A DNA stretch of 64,000 nucleotides from Microbacterium wangchenii (GTDB taxonomy: Bacteria; Actinomycetota; Actinomycetes; Actinomycetales; Microbacteriaceae). Shown in pieces: positions 1 through 7,627 of the stretch. Position 1 is the stretch's first letter. The number at the start of each line of letters is the position of its first letter. The translations under genes and the position numbers were made by a program. A model generated the notes under the pieces. It was not told the origin of the DNA, did not search any database, and saw nothing but the letters and a program-made list of their open reading frames with translations. Where the stretch lies: NCBI RefSeq assembly GCF_004564355.1, contig NZ_CP038266.1, positions 1,860,001-1,924,000 of the forward strand, written 5' to 3'.

Positions 1-297
1 ATGTGCGAGCGCGTCGTGGAGTGCCAGTCGCCGGTGTACATCGTCATCGACGTCGACTCCGATGACCGCGTGGCCATGCACGCCACTGCTCCGGCGGAGG
101 CTCCGACCACGCGCGGGTTCGCCAGCATCCTGGTGCAGGGCATCAGCGGCCTGAGCGCCGACGAGGTGCTCGCGATCCCCGACGATTTCCCGCAGAGCAT
201 CGGGTTGACCCGCGCGGTCAGCCCCCTCCGCATCGCCGGGATGACCGGCATGCTCATGCGCGCCAAGCGCCAGGTGCGCGCCAAGCGCGCGGCCTGA
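1..297 (+). CDS. SufE family Fe-S assembly protein, 5' truncated by window
   Basis: SufE proteins accept persulfide sulfur from a SufS-type cysteine desulfurase for Fe-S cluster assembly in the cytosol. The visible 98 residues carry the family core: a catalytic-Cys motif VVECQSPVY (Cys8 of what is visible), then the APTTRGFAS segment, and a C-terminal SPLRIAGMTGMLMRAKRQV. Family members are about 140 residues, so roughly the first 40 lie before the window and the ATG at base 1 is probably internal. The stop is followed one base later by the GTG of the next gene, so the two are probably co-transcribed. Confidence 0.85.
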   Translation: MCERVVECQSPVYIVIDVDSDDRVAMHATAPAEAPTTRGFASILVQGISGLSADEVLAIPDDFPQSIGLTRAVSPLRIAGMTGMLMRAKRQVRAKRAA

Positions 298-298
298 C

Positions 299-1003
299 GT
301 GCAGGTCACGCAGGTCGTGCCCGCCGGCGGCGGTGCGCACGACATCGGCACGCCCGAGGGACGCGCCTGGCTGGAGCGTCTGTACGCGCGCGACGACACC
401 CGCTATGTGCGGCTGAACATGATCACGAGCCTCACCGGCGCCGCGGCCGGATCCGATGGCACGAGCGAGTCGCTGACGAGCCGGACGGATCGCGCCCTGC
501 TCGGCATCATCCGCGCGGCGGCCGACGTGGTCGTCGTCGGTGCCGCGACGGTGCGCGCGGAGGGATACGTCCTCCCCCGGCGTGCGCGCCTGGCGATCGT
601 CACGGTCAGCGGCGACCTCGACGGCCATCGGCTCGGCGACGCGGTGGACGGCCTGCTGCTGATCTGCCCGGAGACCCGCTCCGCCGAGGTGCGGGATCGC
701 TCGGGGCTTCCCGGCGCACAGGTGCTCGCCATCCCCGGCGGCGACGACATCGAGCCCGCCGCGATCTGCGACGCCCTCGCCGCCCACGGCCTCCCGCGCG
801 TCGTGTGCGAGGGCGGGCCGACGCTGGCCGCCCGGTTCGCCGATGCGGGTGTCATCGACGAGTACTGCGTCTCGGTGACACCCGCGCTCGACGCGGCAGA
901 CCGCCCGTTCCTGCCGATCGCTTCCCACGTCGACACCGAGGTGGCGGGGATGCTGGTCGACGAGGCGGGCTTCAGCTACCTGCGTCTTCGCGCTCGACGG
1001 TGA
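299..1003 (+). CDS. RibD C-terminal-domain reductase (DHFR-like fold)
   Basis: A 234-residue stand-alone protein of the RibD C-terminal/dihydrofolate-reductase superfamily, which reduces pyrimidine-type substrates with NAD(P)H. Seen: the N-terminal strand VRLNMITSLTGAAAG, a nucleotide-site segment DVVVVGAATVRAEGY, and a late VVCEGGPTLAARF motif typical of the family. There is no deaminase domain, so it is not a bifunctional RibD. It starts at GTG immediately after the sufE stop. Its last 32 bases overlap the 3' end of the convergent hydrolase. The substrate cannot be stated; some stand-alone members have been linked to flavin or F420-dependent chemistry. Confidence 0.75.
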   Translation: MQVTQVVPAGGGAHDIGTPEGRAWLERLYARDDTRYVRLNMITSLTGAAAGSDGTSESLTSRTDRALLGIIRAAADVVVVGAATVRAEGYVLPRRARLAIVTVSGDLDGHRLGDAVDGLLLICPETRSAEVRDRSGLPGAQVLAIPGGDDIEPAAICDALAAHGLPRVVCEGGPTLAARFADAGVIDEYCVSVTPALDAADRPFLPIASHVDTEVAGMLVDEAGFSYLRLRARR

Positions 1004-2195
1004 GGCCCTGCCGCCGCAGCCACTCGGTGATGGCGTGGGACCACCGCTCCTGGTCGTAGTTCCACAGCTTCGTGTGGCGCGCGACGGTGAAGGTGTGCAT
1101 CTCGACCAGATCGGGTCGGGCCTCCGCGAGCTCGTGCGACGCGTCCGAGGGGACGAACCCGTCGTCGTCGCTGTGCAGGAGCAGGATCGGATGGTGCAGC
1201 TCGCTCGCGCGCGCCACCCCGTCCAGGCGATCGAACGGAATCGCGCCGCCGGTGCGGGCGACCGGGGCGGCCCACTCCGACCCCAGCGCACCCAGGGCCA
1301 TCCCCGTCACGGGCGCAGGGAGGTGCAGCTGACGCGCCTGGTACTGCAGGACGACGCGCCAGTCCACGACCGGGGAGTCCAGGATGAGGCCGACGAGCAT
1401 GTCCTGGTGCGGGGAATTGAGCTCGAGCTGGAGGGCGATGGCACCGCCCATCGACCACCCCATCACGATCACCCGGCGCGCACCGAGGCGCCGTGCCTGG
1501 CCGATCGCCGCATCCACGTCACGCCACTCCGTCGCGCCCAGCGCGTAGGTCCCCGTGCGGCTGCGCGGCCCCTCCCCGTCGTTGCGGTAGGACACGAGCA
1601 TCGACGTGTAGCCCAGCGAATGGAACAGCGGCACGGCACGGAGGGCCTCTGCGCGCGTCGTGCCGCGTCCGTGCACCTGCACGACCCACAGATCCGAGTC
1701 GACCTCCGCGGGGAAGATCCACGCCGGGCACGGGCCCAAGGGTGAGCCGACCAGTTCGTCGCGGAACGGCAGCTGGAGGTCTTCGGGCCGGTCGTAGTAC
1801 CAGCCGCTGAATGCCGCGTCGGGTGAGAGGTGCGCTGCCGAGTCCACGTGCGTGAGCAGCTTGCGCTTGACGGTGCCCTGATCTTCGGACAGCACGGATC
1901 CGAGCTTGACGTACGGGAGGGTGCCGGAGGTGAACAGGCCGTAGCGTCCCGGCAGCTCGGTGTCGGCGTTGCGCGTGAGGGTGACCGTCTGCGCGCTGGT
2001 GTCCAGGTCGACGATGCGGGTGTCGGTCACGCGGTCGGCCGGGGTGACCACGCGCCGGGCCACCCGGAGCGAGATCGCCCCGATGGCGGTCAGCACGGCG
2101 CCCAGGGAGATCCCCAGAAGCGCGATCGCCGCGTGCAGGGCGCCCGCGTACCGAGGGGAGGCGCCGGAGCTTGCGGCGCGCCTGGAGGCGTTCAT
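972..2195 (-). CDS. membrane-anchored alpha/beta hydrolase
   Basis: A 407-residue protein with one N-terminal hydrophobic segment (about residues 18-45) and a serine alpha/beta-hydrolase domain. The nucleophile elbow is GWSMGG (Ser248). An oxyanion-type HGRG follows strand WVVQV (about 170-178). A late Asp (LLLHSDDDGFV) and a His near VARHTKLW complete a plausible triad. The domain most resembles prolyl-oligopeptidase-type or lipase/esterase hydrolases, and the substrate is unknown. The anchor suggests a membrane-bound or extracytoplasmic enzyme. The 3' end overlaps the convergent RibD-like gene by 32 bp. Confidence 0.75.
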   Translation of the reverse strand: MNASRRAASSGASPRYAGALHAAIALLGISLGAVLTAIGAISLRVARRVVTPADRVTDTRIVDLDTSAQTVTLTRNADTELPGRYGLFTSGTLPYVKLGSVLSEDQGTVKRKLLTHVDSAAHLSPDAAFSGWYYDRPEDLQLPFRDELVGSPLGPCPAWIFPAEVDSDLWVVQVHGRGTTRAEALRAVPLFHSLGYTSMLVSYRNDGEGPRSRTGTYALGATEWRDVDAAIGQARRLGARRVIVMGWSMGGAIALQLELNSPHQDMLVGLILDSPVVDWRVVLQYQARQLHLPAPVTGMALGALGSEWAAPVARTGGAIPFDRLDGVARASELHHPILLLHSDDDGFVPSDASHELAEARPDLVEMHTFTVARHTKLWNYDQERWSHAITEWLRRQGLTVEREDAGS

Positions 2196-2214
2196 CGAGG
2201 CCTCACTCTAGTCT

Positions 2215-2811
2215 GTGGCCGTGACCGAGCTTCCACCCGACGGGACGTCGAGCGTCTTCGTCGAAGCCGCCGATCAGTTGCGGTCGCTCACGTTCCGATC
2301 CGACTTCGCCGTGCGCGAGATCCCTGCGCCCGCGGGACTGGCCCCTGACGCCCTCGCGCTGGCCGGCGATGTGCGGCCCGACGAGAGCGGCGCCGACTCC
2401 CCCTACGGAACCGGCCGCTTCATCCTGCTGCATGACCCCGACGAGCCCGAGCCGTGGGGCGGTGCGTGGCGCATCGTGTGCTTCGCCCAGGCGCCGCTGG
2501 AGGCCGAGATCGGCATCGACCCTCTCCTGGCGGATGTCGCGTGGTCATGGCTGACCGACGCGCTGGGATCGCGCGGCGCGGGGTATCACTCGGCGTCGGG
2601 CACCGCGACCAAGACTCTGTCCAAGGGCTTCGGCTCCCTCGCCGTCCAGGGCGACGGGGCGCAGATCGAACTGCGCGCCTCCTGGACACCTCAGGCGCCC
2701 TTCGGGCCGCACGTGGAGGCGTGGGCGGAACTGGTGTGCATGCTCGCCGGCCTCCCGCCCGGCAGCGAGGGGATCGCCGTCTTCGGCGCGCGGAGGTCTG
2801 TGGGTGACTGA
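2215..2811 (+). CDS. DUF3000 family protein
   Basis: A 198-residue actinobacterial protein of unknown function, recognised as DUF3000 by segments such as TGRFILLHDPDEPEPWGG, FAQAPLEAEIG and a GYHSASGTATKTLSKGFG stretch. No membrane segment or catalytic motif is apparent. GTG at 2215 is used as the start, and a second GTG at 2221 is equally possible. It overlaps the RNase D gene by 8 bp. This pairing of DUF3000 with RNase D is common in actinobacteria and suggests translational coupling. Confidence 0.8.
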   Translation: MAVTELPPDGTSSVFVEAADQLRSLTFRSDFAVREIPAPAGLAPDALALAGDVRPDESGADSPYGTGRFILLHDPDEPEPWGGAWRIVCFAQAPLEAEIGIDPLLADVAWSWLTDALGSRGAGYHSASGTATKTLSKGFGSLAVQGDGAQIELRASWTPQAPFGPHVEAWAELVCMLAGLPPGSEGIAVFGARRSVGD

Positions 2812-4000
2812 GTATTCCGTGATCGCCGACGAGGAGGCGTTCTCGGCGGCCGTTGACGCGCTCGCTGCCGGAACCGGGCCCGTCGCCGTCGATGTCGAGC
2901 GCGCCTCCGGCTTCCGCTATTCGCAGCGCGCCTACCTCATCCAGGTCTTCCGCCGCGGGGCGGGCATCTACCTCTTCGACCCCGTCGAGATCGCCGACTT
3001 CGCGCCTCTCCAGGAGGCCATCGGCGACGCCGAGTGGGTGTTCCACGCCGCCAGCCAGGATCTCCCGTCCCTGCGCGAGCGCGGGCTGGATCCGCTCGAG
3101 ATCTTCGACACCGAACTGGCCGCCCGGCTTCTCGGGCACGAGCGCGTGGGACTCGGGGCAGTCGTGGAGTCCACACTCGGCATCACGCTGGCGAAAGCCC
3201 ATTCCGCCGCCGACTGGTCGACGCGCCCCCTGCCGCAGTCCTGGCTCGAATACGCCGCGCTGGATGTCGCGCACCTCGTCGACGTGCGTGACGCCCTCGT
3301 CGCGCAGCTGAGCGAGCAGGGCAAGACCGAGTACGCCGCGCAGGAGTTCGAAGCCGTCCGCGCCCGGCCACCCAAACCGCCGCGGGACGATCCGTGGCGC
3401 CGGATGAGCGGCCTGCACACCGTCCGCGGACGGCGTGCCCTGGCGGTGGCCCGGTCGTTGTGGCTCGCACGTGAGGAGTTCGCGCGCGAGCAGGACGTGG
3501 CCCCGGGACGCCTGGTGCCCGACCGCTCGCTCGTGGCCGCGGTGATCGCCGACCCCCAGTCCAAGCAGGAGCTGGCCGCCATCAAGGACTTCAACGGGCG
3601 CGCCAGCCGCACCCAGCTGGATCGGTGGTGGAACGCCATCGTGGCCGGACGCGAGGCGACCGAGCTGCCGCCGGACCGAGTGCCCTCCGATTCCCTCCCG
3701 CCACCGCGGGCGTGGGCCGATCGCAACCCCCAGGCCGATGCACGCCTGCGCGCGGCGCGCCCCGTCGTGGAGGCACGCGCGCAGGAACTCGGGATGCCGA
3801 CGGAGAATCTCCTCACGCCGGAAGTCCTCCGTCGCGTCGCATGGGCTCCGCCCGCCGAGATCACTTCGGACTCCATCGGCGAAGCGCTGCACGAATTGGG
3901 CGCGCGTCCCTGGCAGATTGAGCAGACCGCACAGTCAATCGCGGATGCCTTTGTGGAATCCGTCAATCGGCCTGTCGACGCGACGCCGGACCCTTCGTAG
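2804..4000 (+). CDS. ribonuclease D-like 3'-5' exonuclease with HRDC domain
   Basis: A 398-residue DEDDy exonuclease that trims stable RNA 3' ends in the cytosol. Catalytic acids are visible: Asp30 and Glu32 (VAVDVERASG), Asp86 (AASQDL), then Tyr150 and Asp154 (YAALDVAHL). An HRDC nucleic-acid-binding domain follows at about 210-290. The C-terminal 100 residues are less conserved. It starts with GTG inside the end of the DUF3000 gene (8-bp overlap), so it belongs to a two-gene operon. Confidence 0.88.
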   Translation: MTEYSVIADEEAFSAAVDALAAGTGPVAVDVERASGFRYSQRAYLIQVFRRGAGIYLFDPVEIADFAPLQEAIGDAEWVFHAASQDLPSLRERGLDPLEIFDTELAARLLGHERVGLGAVVESTLGITLAKAHSAADWSTRPLPQSWLEYAALDVAHLVDVRDALVAQLSEQGKTEYAAQEFEAVRARPPKPPRDDPWRRMSGLHTVRGRRALAVARSLWLAREEFAREQDVAPGRLVPDRSLVAAVIADPQSKQELAAIKDFNGRASRTQLDRWWNAIVAGREATELPPDRVPSDSLPPPRAWADRNPQADARLRAARPVVEARAQELGMPTENLLTPEVLRRVAWAPPAEITSDSIGEALHELGARPWQIEQTAQSIADAFVESVNRPVDATPDPS

Positions 4001-4072
4001 GTTCGATCCAACCGATTCGGGGGCTCACGGCCCGCCTCATAGGCTGACGGCATCCCTACTTTTGGAGGCAGA

Positions 4073-5278
4073 GTGGCCGAGATCTCGGACGTCTTCTTCG
4101 TCGATGGAATGCGCACGCCGTTCGGCCGCGCCGGCGAGAAAGGCATGTACTGGAACACCCGCGCCGACGACCTCATCGTCAAGGCGATCATCGGACTCAT
4201 GGAGCGCAACGGCTCCGTGCCGAAGGACCGCATCGACGATGTCGCGATCGCCGCGACGTCGCAGACCGGTGACCAGGGCCTGACGCTCGGGCGCACGGCT
4301 GCGATCCTCGCGGGTCTGCCGATGACCGTGCCGGGCCTTGCGATCGACCGCATGTGCGCGGGAGCCATGACCGCCGTCACCACGATGGGCGCCTCGATCG
4401 GATTCGGCCAGTACGACGTCGCCCTCGCCGGCGGCGTCGAGCACATGGGTCGCCACCCCATCGGCGCCAACGCCGACCCGAACCCGAGGTTCGTCGCCGA
4501 GAAGCTCGTCGACCCCGGCGCCCTGAACATGGGTGTGACGGCCGAGCGGATCCACGACCGCTTCCCCCACCTGACCAAGGAACGGGCCGACCGGTACGGC
4601 ATGCGCAGCCAGCAGAAGCTGCAGGCGGCGTACGAGGCCGGCAAGATCCAGCCCGACCTCGTCCAGGTGGCGATCAAGGATGCCGAGGGCGCCTGGAACC
4701 TCGCCACCGAGGACGAGGGCCGCCGCCCCGAGACCACGATGGAGGGACTGGCGAGCCTGAAGACGCCGTTCCGCCCGCACGGACGCGTCACCGCCGGCAC
4801 CTCTTCCCCCCTGACCGACGGCGCCACGGTGTCGCTGCTGGCCGGCTCGGCCGCGGTGAAGGAACTGGGCCTCGCGCCCAAGATGCGGATGGTGTCGTTC
4901 GGGTTCGCCGGCGTTGAGCCGGAGATCATGGGCATCGGCCCGATCCCCTCGACCGAGAAGGCGCTCCGCAAGGCGGGCCTGACGATCGACGACATCGGAC
5001 TGTTCGAGCTGAACGAGGCGTTCGCCATCCAGGTCATCTCGCTGCTGGACCACTTCGGCATCGCCGACGACGACCCCCGCGTGAACCCCTGGGGCGGTGC
5101 GATCGCGGTCGGCCACCCCCTGGCAGCATCCGGTGTGCGCCTCATGATCCAGCTCGCGGCGCAGTTCGCCGAGCGTCCGGACGTGCGCTACGGCCTCACA
5201 GCGATGTGCGTGGGGCTGGGCCAGGGCGGCTCGATCATCTGGGAGAACCCCTACTTCGACGGCAAGAAGCGGAAGTGA
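4073..5278 (+). CDS. fadA: acetyl-CoA C-acyltransferase (thiolase)
   Basis: A 401-residue type II thiolase that cleaves 3-ketoacyl-CoA in the last step of fatty-acid beta-oxidation. Nucleophilic Cys95 lies in DRMCAGAMT. The NEAFA motif, the GGAIAVGHPLAASG His loop and the CVGLGQGGS second-Cys loop are all present. The GTG start at 4073 has a GGAGG ribosome site four bases upstream. The multifunctional FadB/J-type gene begins within about 10 bp of the stop, giving a classical fadAB-type operon. Confidence 0.92.
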   Translation: MAEISDVFFVDGMRTPFGRAGEKGMYWNTRADDLIVKAIIGLMERNGSVPKDRIDDVAIAATSQTGDQGLTLGRTAAILAGLPMTVPGLAIDRMCAGAMTAVTTMGASIGFGQYDVALAGGVEHMGRHPIGANADPNPRFVAEKLVDPGALNMGVTAERIHDRFPHLTKERADRYGMRSQQKLQAAYEAGKIQPDLVQVAIKDAEGAWNLATEDEGRRPETTMEGLASLKTPFRPHGRVTAGTSSPLTDGATVSLLAGSAAVKELGLAPKMRMVSFGFAGVEPEIMGIGPIPSTEKALRKAGLTIDDIGLFELNEAFAIQVISLLDHFGIADDDPRVNPWGGAIAVGHPLAASGVRLMIQLAAQFAERPDVRYGLTAMCVGLGQGGSIIWENPYFDGKKRK

Positions 5279-5286
5279 CGGCAGGA

Positions 5287-7425
5287 ATGACCAACTACGA
5301 CGACATCGACTTCACCGTGCTGGAGTCCCTGTCCGCCGACGAGGTCGTCACGCACGCCCGTGTGCGCGACGTGCGGCTGGCTTCCGGCAAGGTGCTCGCC
5401 CTCATCACCCTCGACAACGGCCGCGACCACACGCGCCCCAACACGCTCGGACCGGCCACCCTCGCCGAGCTGGGGGCGACGCTCGCGCAGCTGAAGTCCC
5501 GCGCCGCCGCCGGCGAGATCCATGCGGTCGGCATCACCGGCAAGCAGTACATCCTCGCCGCGGGCGCGGACCTGTCGGAGGTCTCCAACCTGCCGTCCAA
5601 GGACGTCGCGCGGCTGATCGCGCAGCGCGGCCACCAGGTGCTGGGCTCGCTCTCGGAGCTGGGCGTGCCGTCCTTCGCGTTCGTGAACGGCCTGGCGCTC
5701 GGCGGCGGGCTGGAGATCGCGCTGAACTCCACCTACCGCACGGTGGATGCCTCGGCCGCGGCAATCGCGCTGCCGGAGGTCTTCCTCGGCATCATCCCGG
5801 GCTGGGGCGGCGCATACCTGCTGCCGAACCTCATCGGCATCGAGAACGCGCTCGAGGTGGTCATCTCCAACCCGCTCAAGCAGAACCGCGTGCTCAAGCC
5901 GAAGCAGGCGTTCGAGCTGGGGATCATGGACGCCATCTTCCCGGCGTCGAACTACCTCGAAGACTCGCTGCGCTGGGCCGACGGCGTGCTCACCGGCGCC
6001 GTCAAGGTCACGCGCAAGAACGAGCCCGGCAAGATCGAGCGCCTCACCAAGTGGCCCATCGCCGTCAAGATGGCCCGCAACATGCTCGAGAGCCGTATCG
6101 GCACCGTGCCCCGCTCCCCCTACGTCGCGCTCGATCTGCTCGACAAGGCCAAGAGCGGCACGAAGGCGGAGGGCTTCGCCCGTGAGGACGAGGCTCTCGC
6201 CGACCTCATCGTGGGCGACCAGTTCGCCGCATCCATGTATGCGTTCGATCTCGTGCAGAAGCGCGCCAAGCGGCCCGTCGGCGCCCCCGACAAGGCGCTG
6301 GCGAAGAAGGTGCAGAAGGTCGGCATCATCGGTGCGGGGCTCATGGCGAGCCAGTTCGCGCTGCTGTTCGTGCGCAAGCTGCAGGTTCCGGTCCTGATCA
6401 CCGACCTCGACCAGGCGCGCGTGGACAAGGGCGTCGCCTCCGTCCACGAGGAGATCGGCAAGCTCGAGGCCAAGGGCCGGCTGGACGCCGACGGCGCGAA
6501 CCGTCTGCGTGCGCTCGTGAGCGGCACGACCGACAAGAGCCAGTACGCCGACTGCGACTTCGTCATCGAAGCGGTCTTCGAAGAGGTCGGCGTCAAGCAG
6601 CAGGTGTTCGCCGAGATCGAGCCGCTTCTGGCCGAGGACGCGATCCTGGCGACGAACACGTCGTCGCTGTCGGTCGAGGAGATCGGCGCCAAGCTCGCCC
6701 ACCCCGAGCGCCTGGTCGGCTTCCACTTCTTCAACCCGGTCGCCGTCATGCCGCTGATCGAGATCGTGCGGACGGCGAACACCTCGGATGCGGCGCTGTC
6801 GACCGCGTTCGTGGTGGCGCGGACCCTCGGCAAGAATGCGGTGCTCACCGCCGACGCGCCCGGCTTCGTCGTCAACCGGCTTCTGGCGAAGGTCATGGGC
6901 GAGGCCGCGCGCGCGGTGTACGAGGGCACCCCGCTCCTGACCGTGGAGAAGGCGTTCGCGCCGCTCGGACTTCCGATGACGCCGTTCCAGCTCATCGACC
7001 TCGTCGGCTGGAAGGTCGCCGCGCACGTGCAGGACACGATGGCCACGGCGTTCCCGGAGCGGTTCTTCGCGTCGGAGAACTTCCACCAGCTGGCCGAACT
7101 GCCCGAGGTCGTGGAGAAGGACAAGAGCGGCCGCGTCACCGGCTGGACCAAAGCCGCGCAAAAGGTGCTGAAGACCGGCTCCTCCCCCGCATCCGAGGAC
7201 GCCATCCTGCGCCGCGTGCAGGACGGCCTCGCCCAGGAGATCCGCCTCATGCTGGATGAAGGCGTCGTGCCCGAAGTCGAAGACATCGACCTGTGCCTCA
7301 TCCTCGGTGCCGGGTGGCCGTTCATCGACGGCGGCGCCTCGCCGTACCTCGACCGGGAGGGCGCGTCGGAGCGCGTGTTCGGCGACACGTTCCACCACCC
7401 GCCCATCCGCGGCATCGGCGGCTGA
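5287..7425 (+). CDS. multifunctional enoyl-CoA hydratase / 3-hydroxyacyl-CoA dehydrogenase
   Basis: A 712-residue FadB/FadJ-type fusion that performs the hydration and NAD-dependent oxidation steps of beta-oxidation. Residues 1-230 form a crotonase domain with an oxyanion loop (ILAAGADLSEV, then NGLALGGGLEIAL). From about 335 comes a Rossmann dehydrogenase domain (VGIIGAGLMASQFAL), with VGFHFFNPVAVMPLIEIV and two C-terminal dehydrogenase repeats. ATG 5287 is chosen; an in-frame GTG at 5275 overlapping the thiolase stop is the alternative. A short tandem duplication spans the stop codon (7412-7457). Confidence 0.9.
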   Translation: MTNYDDIDFTVLESLSADEVVTHARVRDVRLASGKVLALITLDNGRDHTRPNTLGPATLAELGATLAQLKSRAAAGEIHAVGITGKQYILAAGADLSEVSNLPSKDVARLIAQRGHQVLGSLSELGVPSFAFVNGLALGGGLEIALNSTYRTVDASAAAIALPEVFLGIIPGWGGAYLLPNLIGIENALEVVISNPLKQNRVLKPKQAFELGIMDAIFPASNYLEDSLRWADGVLTGAVKVTRKNEPGKIERLTKWPIAVKMARNMLESRIGTVPRSPYVALDLLDKAKSGTKAEGFAREDEALADLIVGDQFAASMYAFDLVQKRAKRPVGAPDKALAKKVQKVGIIGAGLMASQFALLFVRKLQVPVLITDLDQARVDKGVASVHEEIGKLEAKGRLDADGANRLRALVSGTTDKSQYADCDFVIEAVFEEVGVKQQVFAEIEPLLAEDAILATNTSSLSVEEIGAKLAHPERLVGFHFFNPVAVMPLIEIVRTANTSDAALSTAFVVARTLGKNAVLTADAPGFVVNRLLAKVMGEAARAVYEGTPLLTVEKAFAPLGLPMTPFQLIDLVGWKVAAHVQDTMATAFPERFFASENFHQLAELPEVVEKDKSGRVTGWTKAAQKVLKTGSSPASEDAILRRVQDGLAQEIRLMLDEGVVPEVEDIDLCLILGAGWPFIDGGASPYLDREGASERVFGDTFHHPPIRGIGG

Positions 7426-7457
7426 GCAGCACCCGCCGCATCGGCGGCTGAGCAGCA
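7412..7457. repeat. two-copy direct repeat across the fadB-type stop codon
   Basis: The 20-base unit GCATCGGCGGCTGAGCAGCA occurs at 7412-7431 and again at 7438-7457 (26-bp period). The first copy encodes the last codons and the TGA of the beta-oxidation gene. The second lies between the stop and the terminator hairpin, and its TGA is out of frame with the first. Confidence 0.9.
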
Positions 7458-7463
7458 TCTGCG

Positions 7464-7497
7464 AAAGGGCGGCCCTCCGGGGTCGCCCTTTCCCTTT
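7464..7497 (+). terminator. intrinsic-type terminator between convergent fadB-type gene and dxs
   Basis: The stem AAAGGGCG (7464-7471) pairs with CGCCCTTT (7484-7491), with a GC-rich loop and a following pyrimidine/T-rich run. It can end the beta-oxidation operon and, read from the other strand, also lies just past the dxs stop. Confidence 0.7.
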
Positions 7498-7627
7498 GCC
7501 CCGCTCCCCTCCGCCCCACCTTCGCGCCTGTTCGGTGCATCCGCCACGCTTCAAAGCGGCGCGAACGCGCGGAAGTGGCGCGGACGTGTGGCGCGGACGC
7601 GGGGCGGGGAAGGGCGTACGGTGCGGG

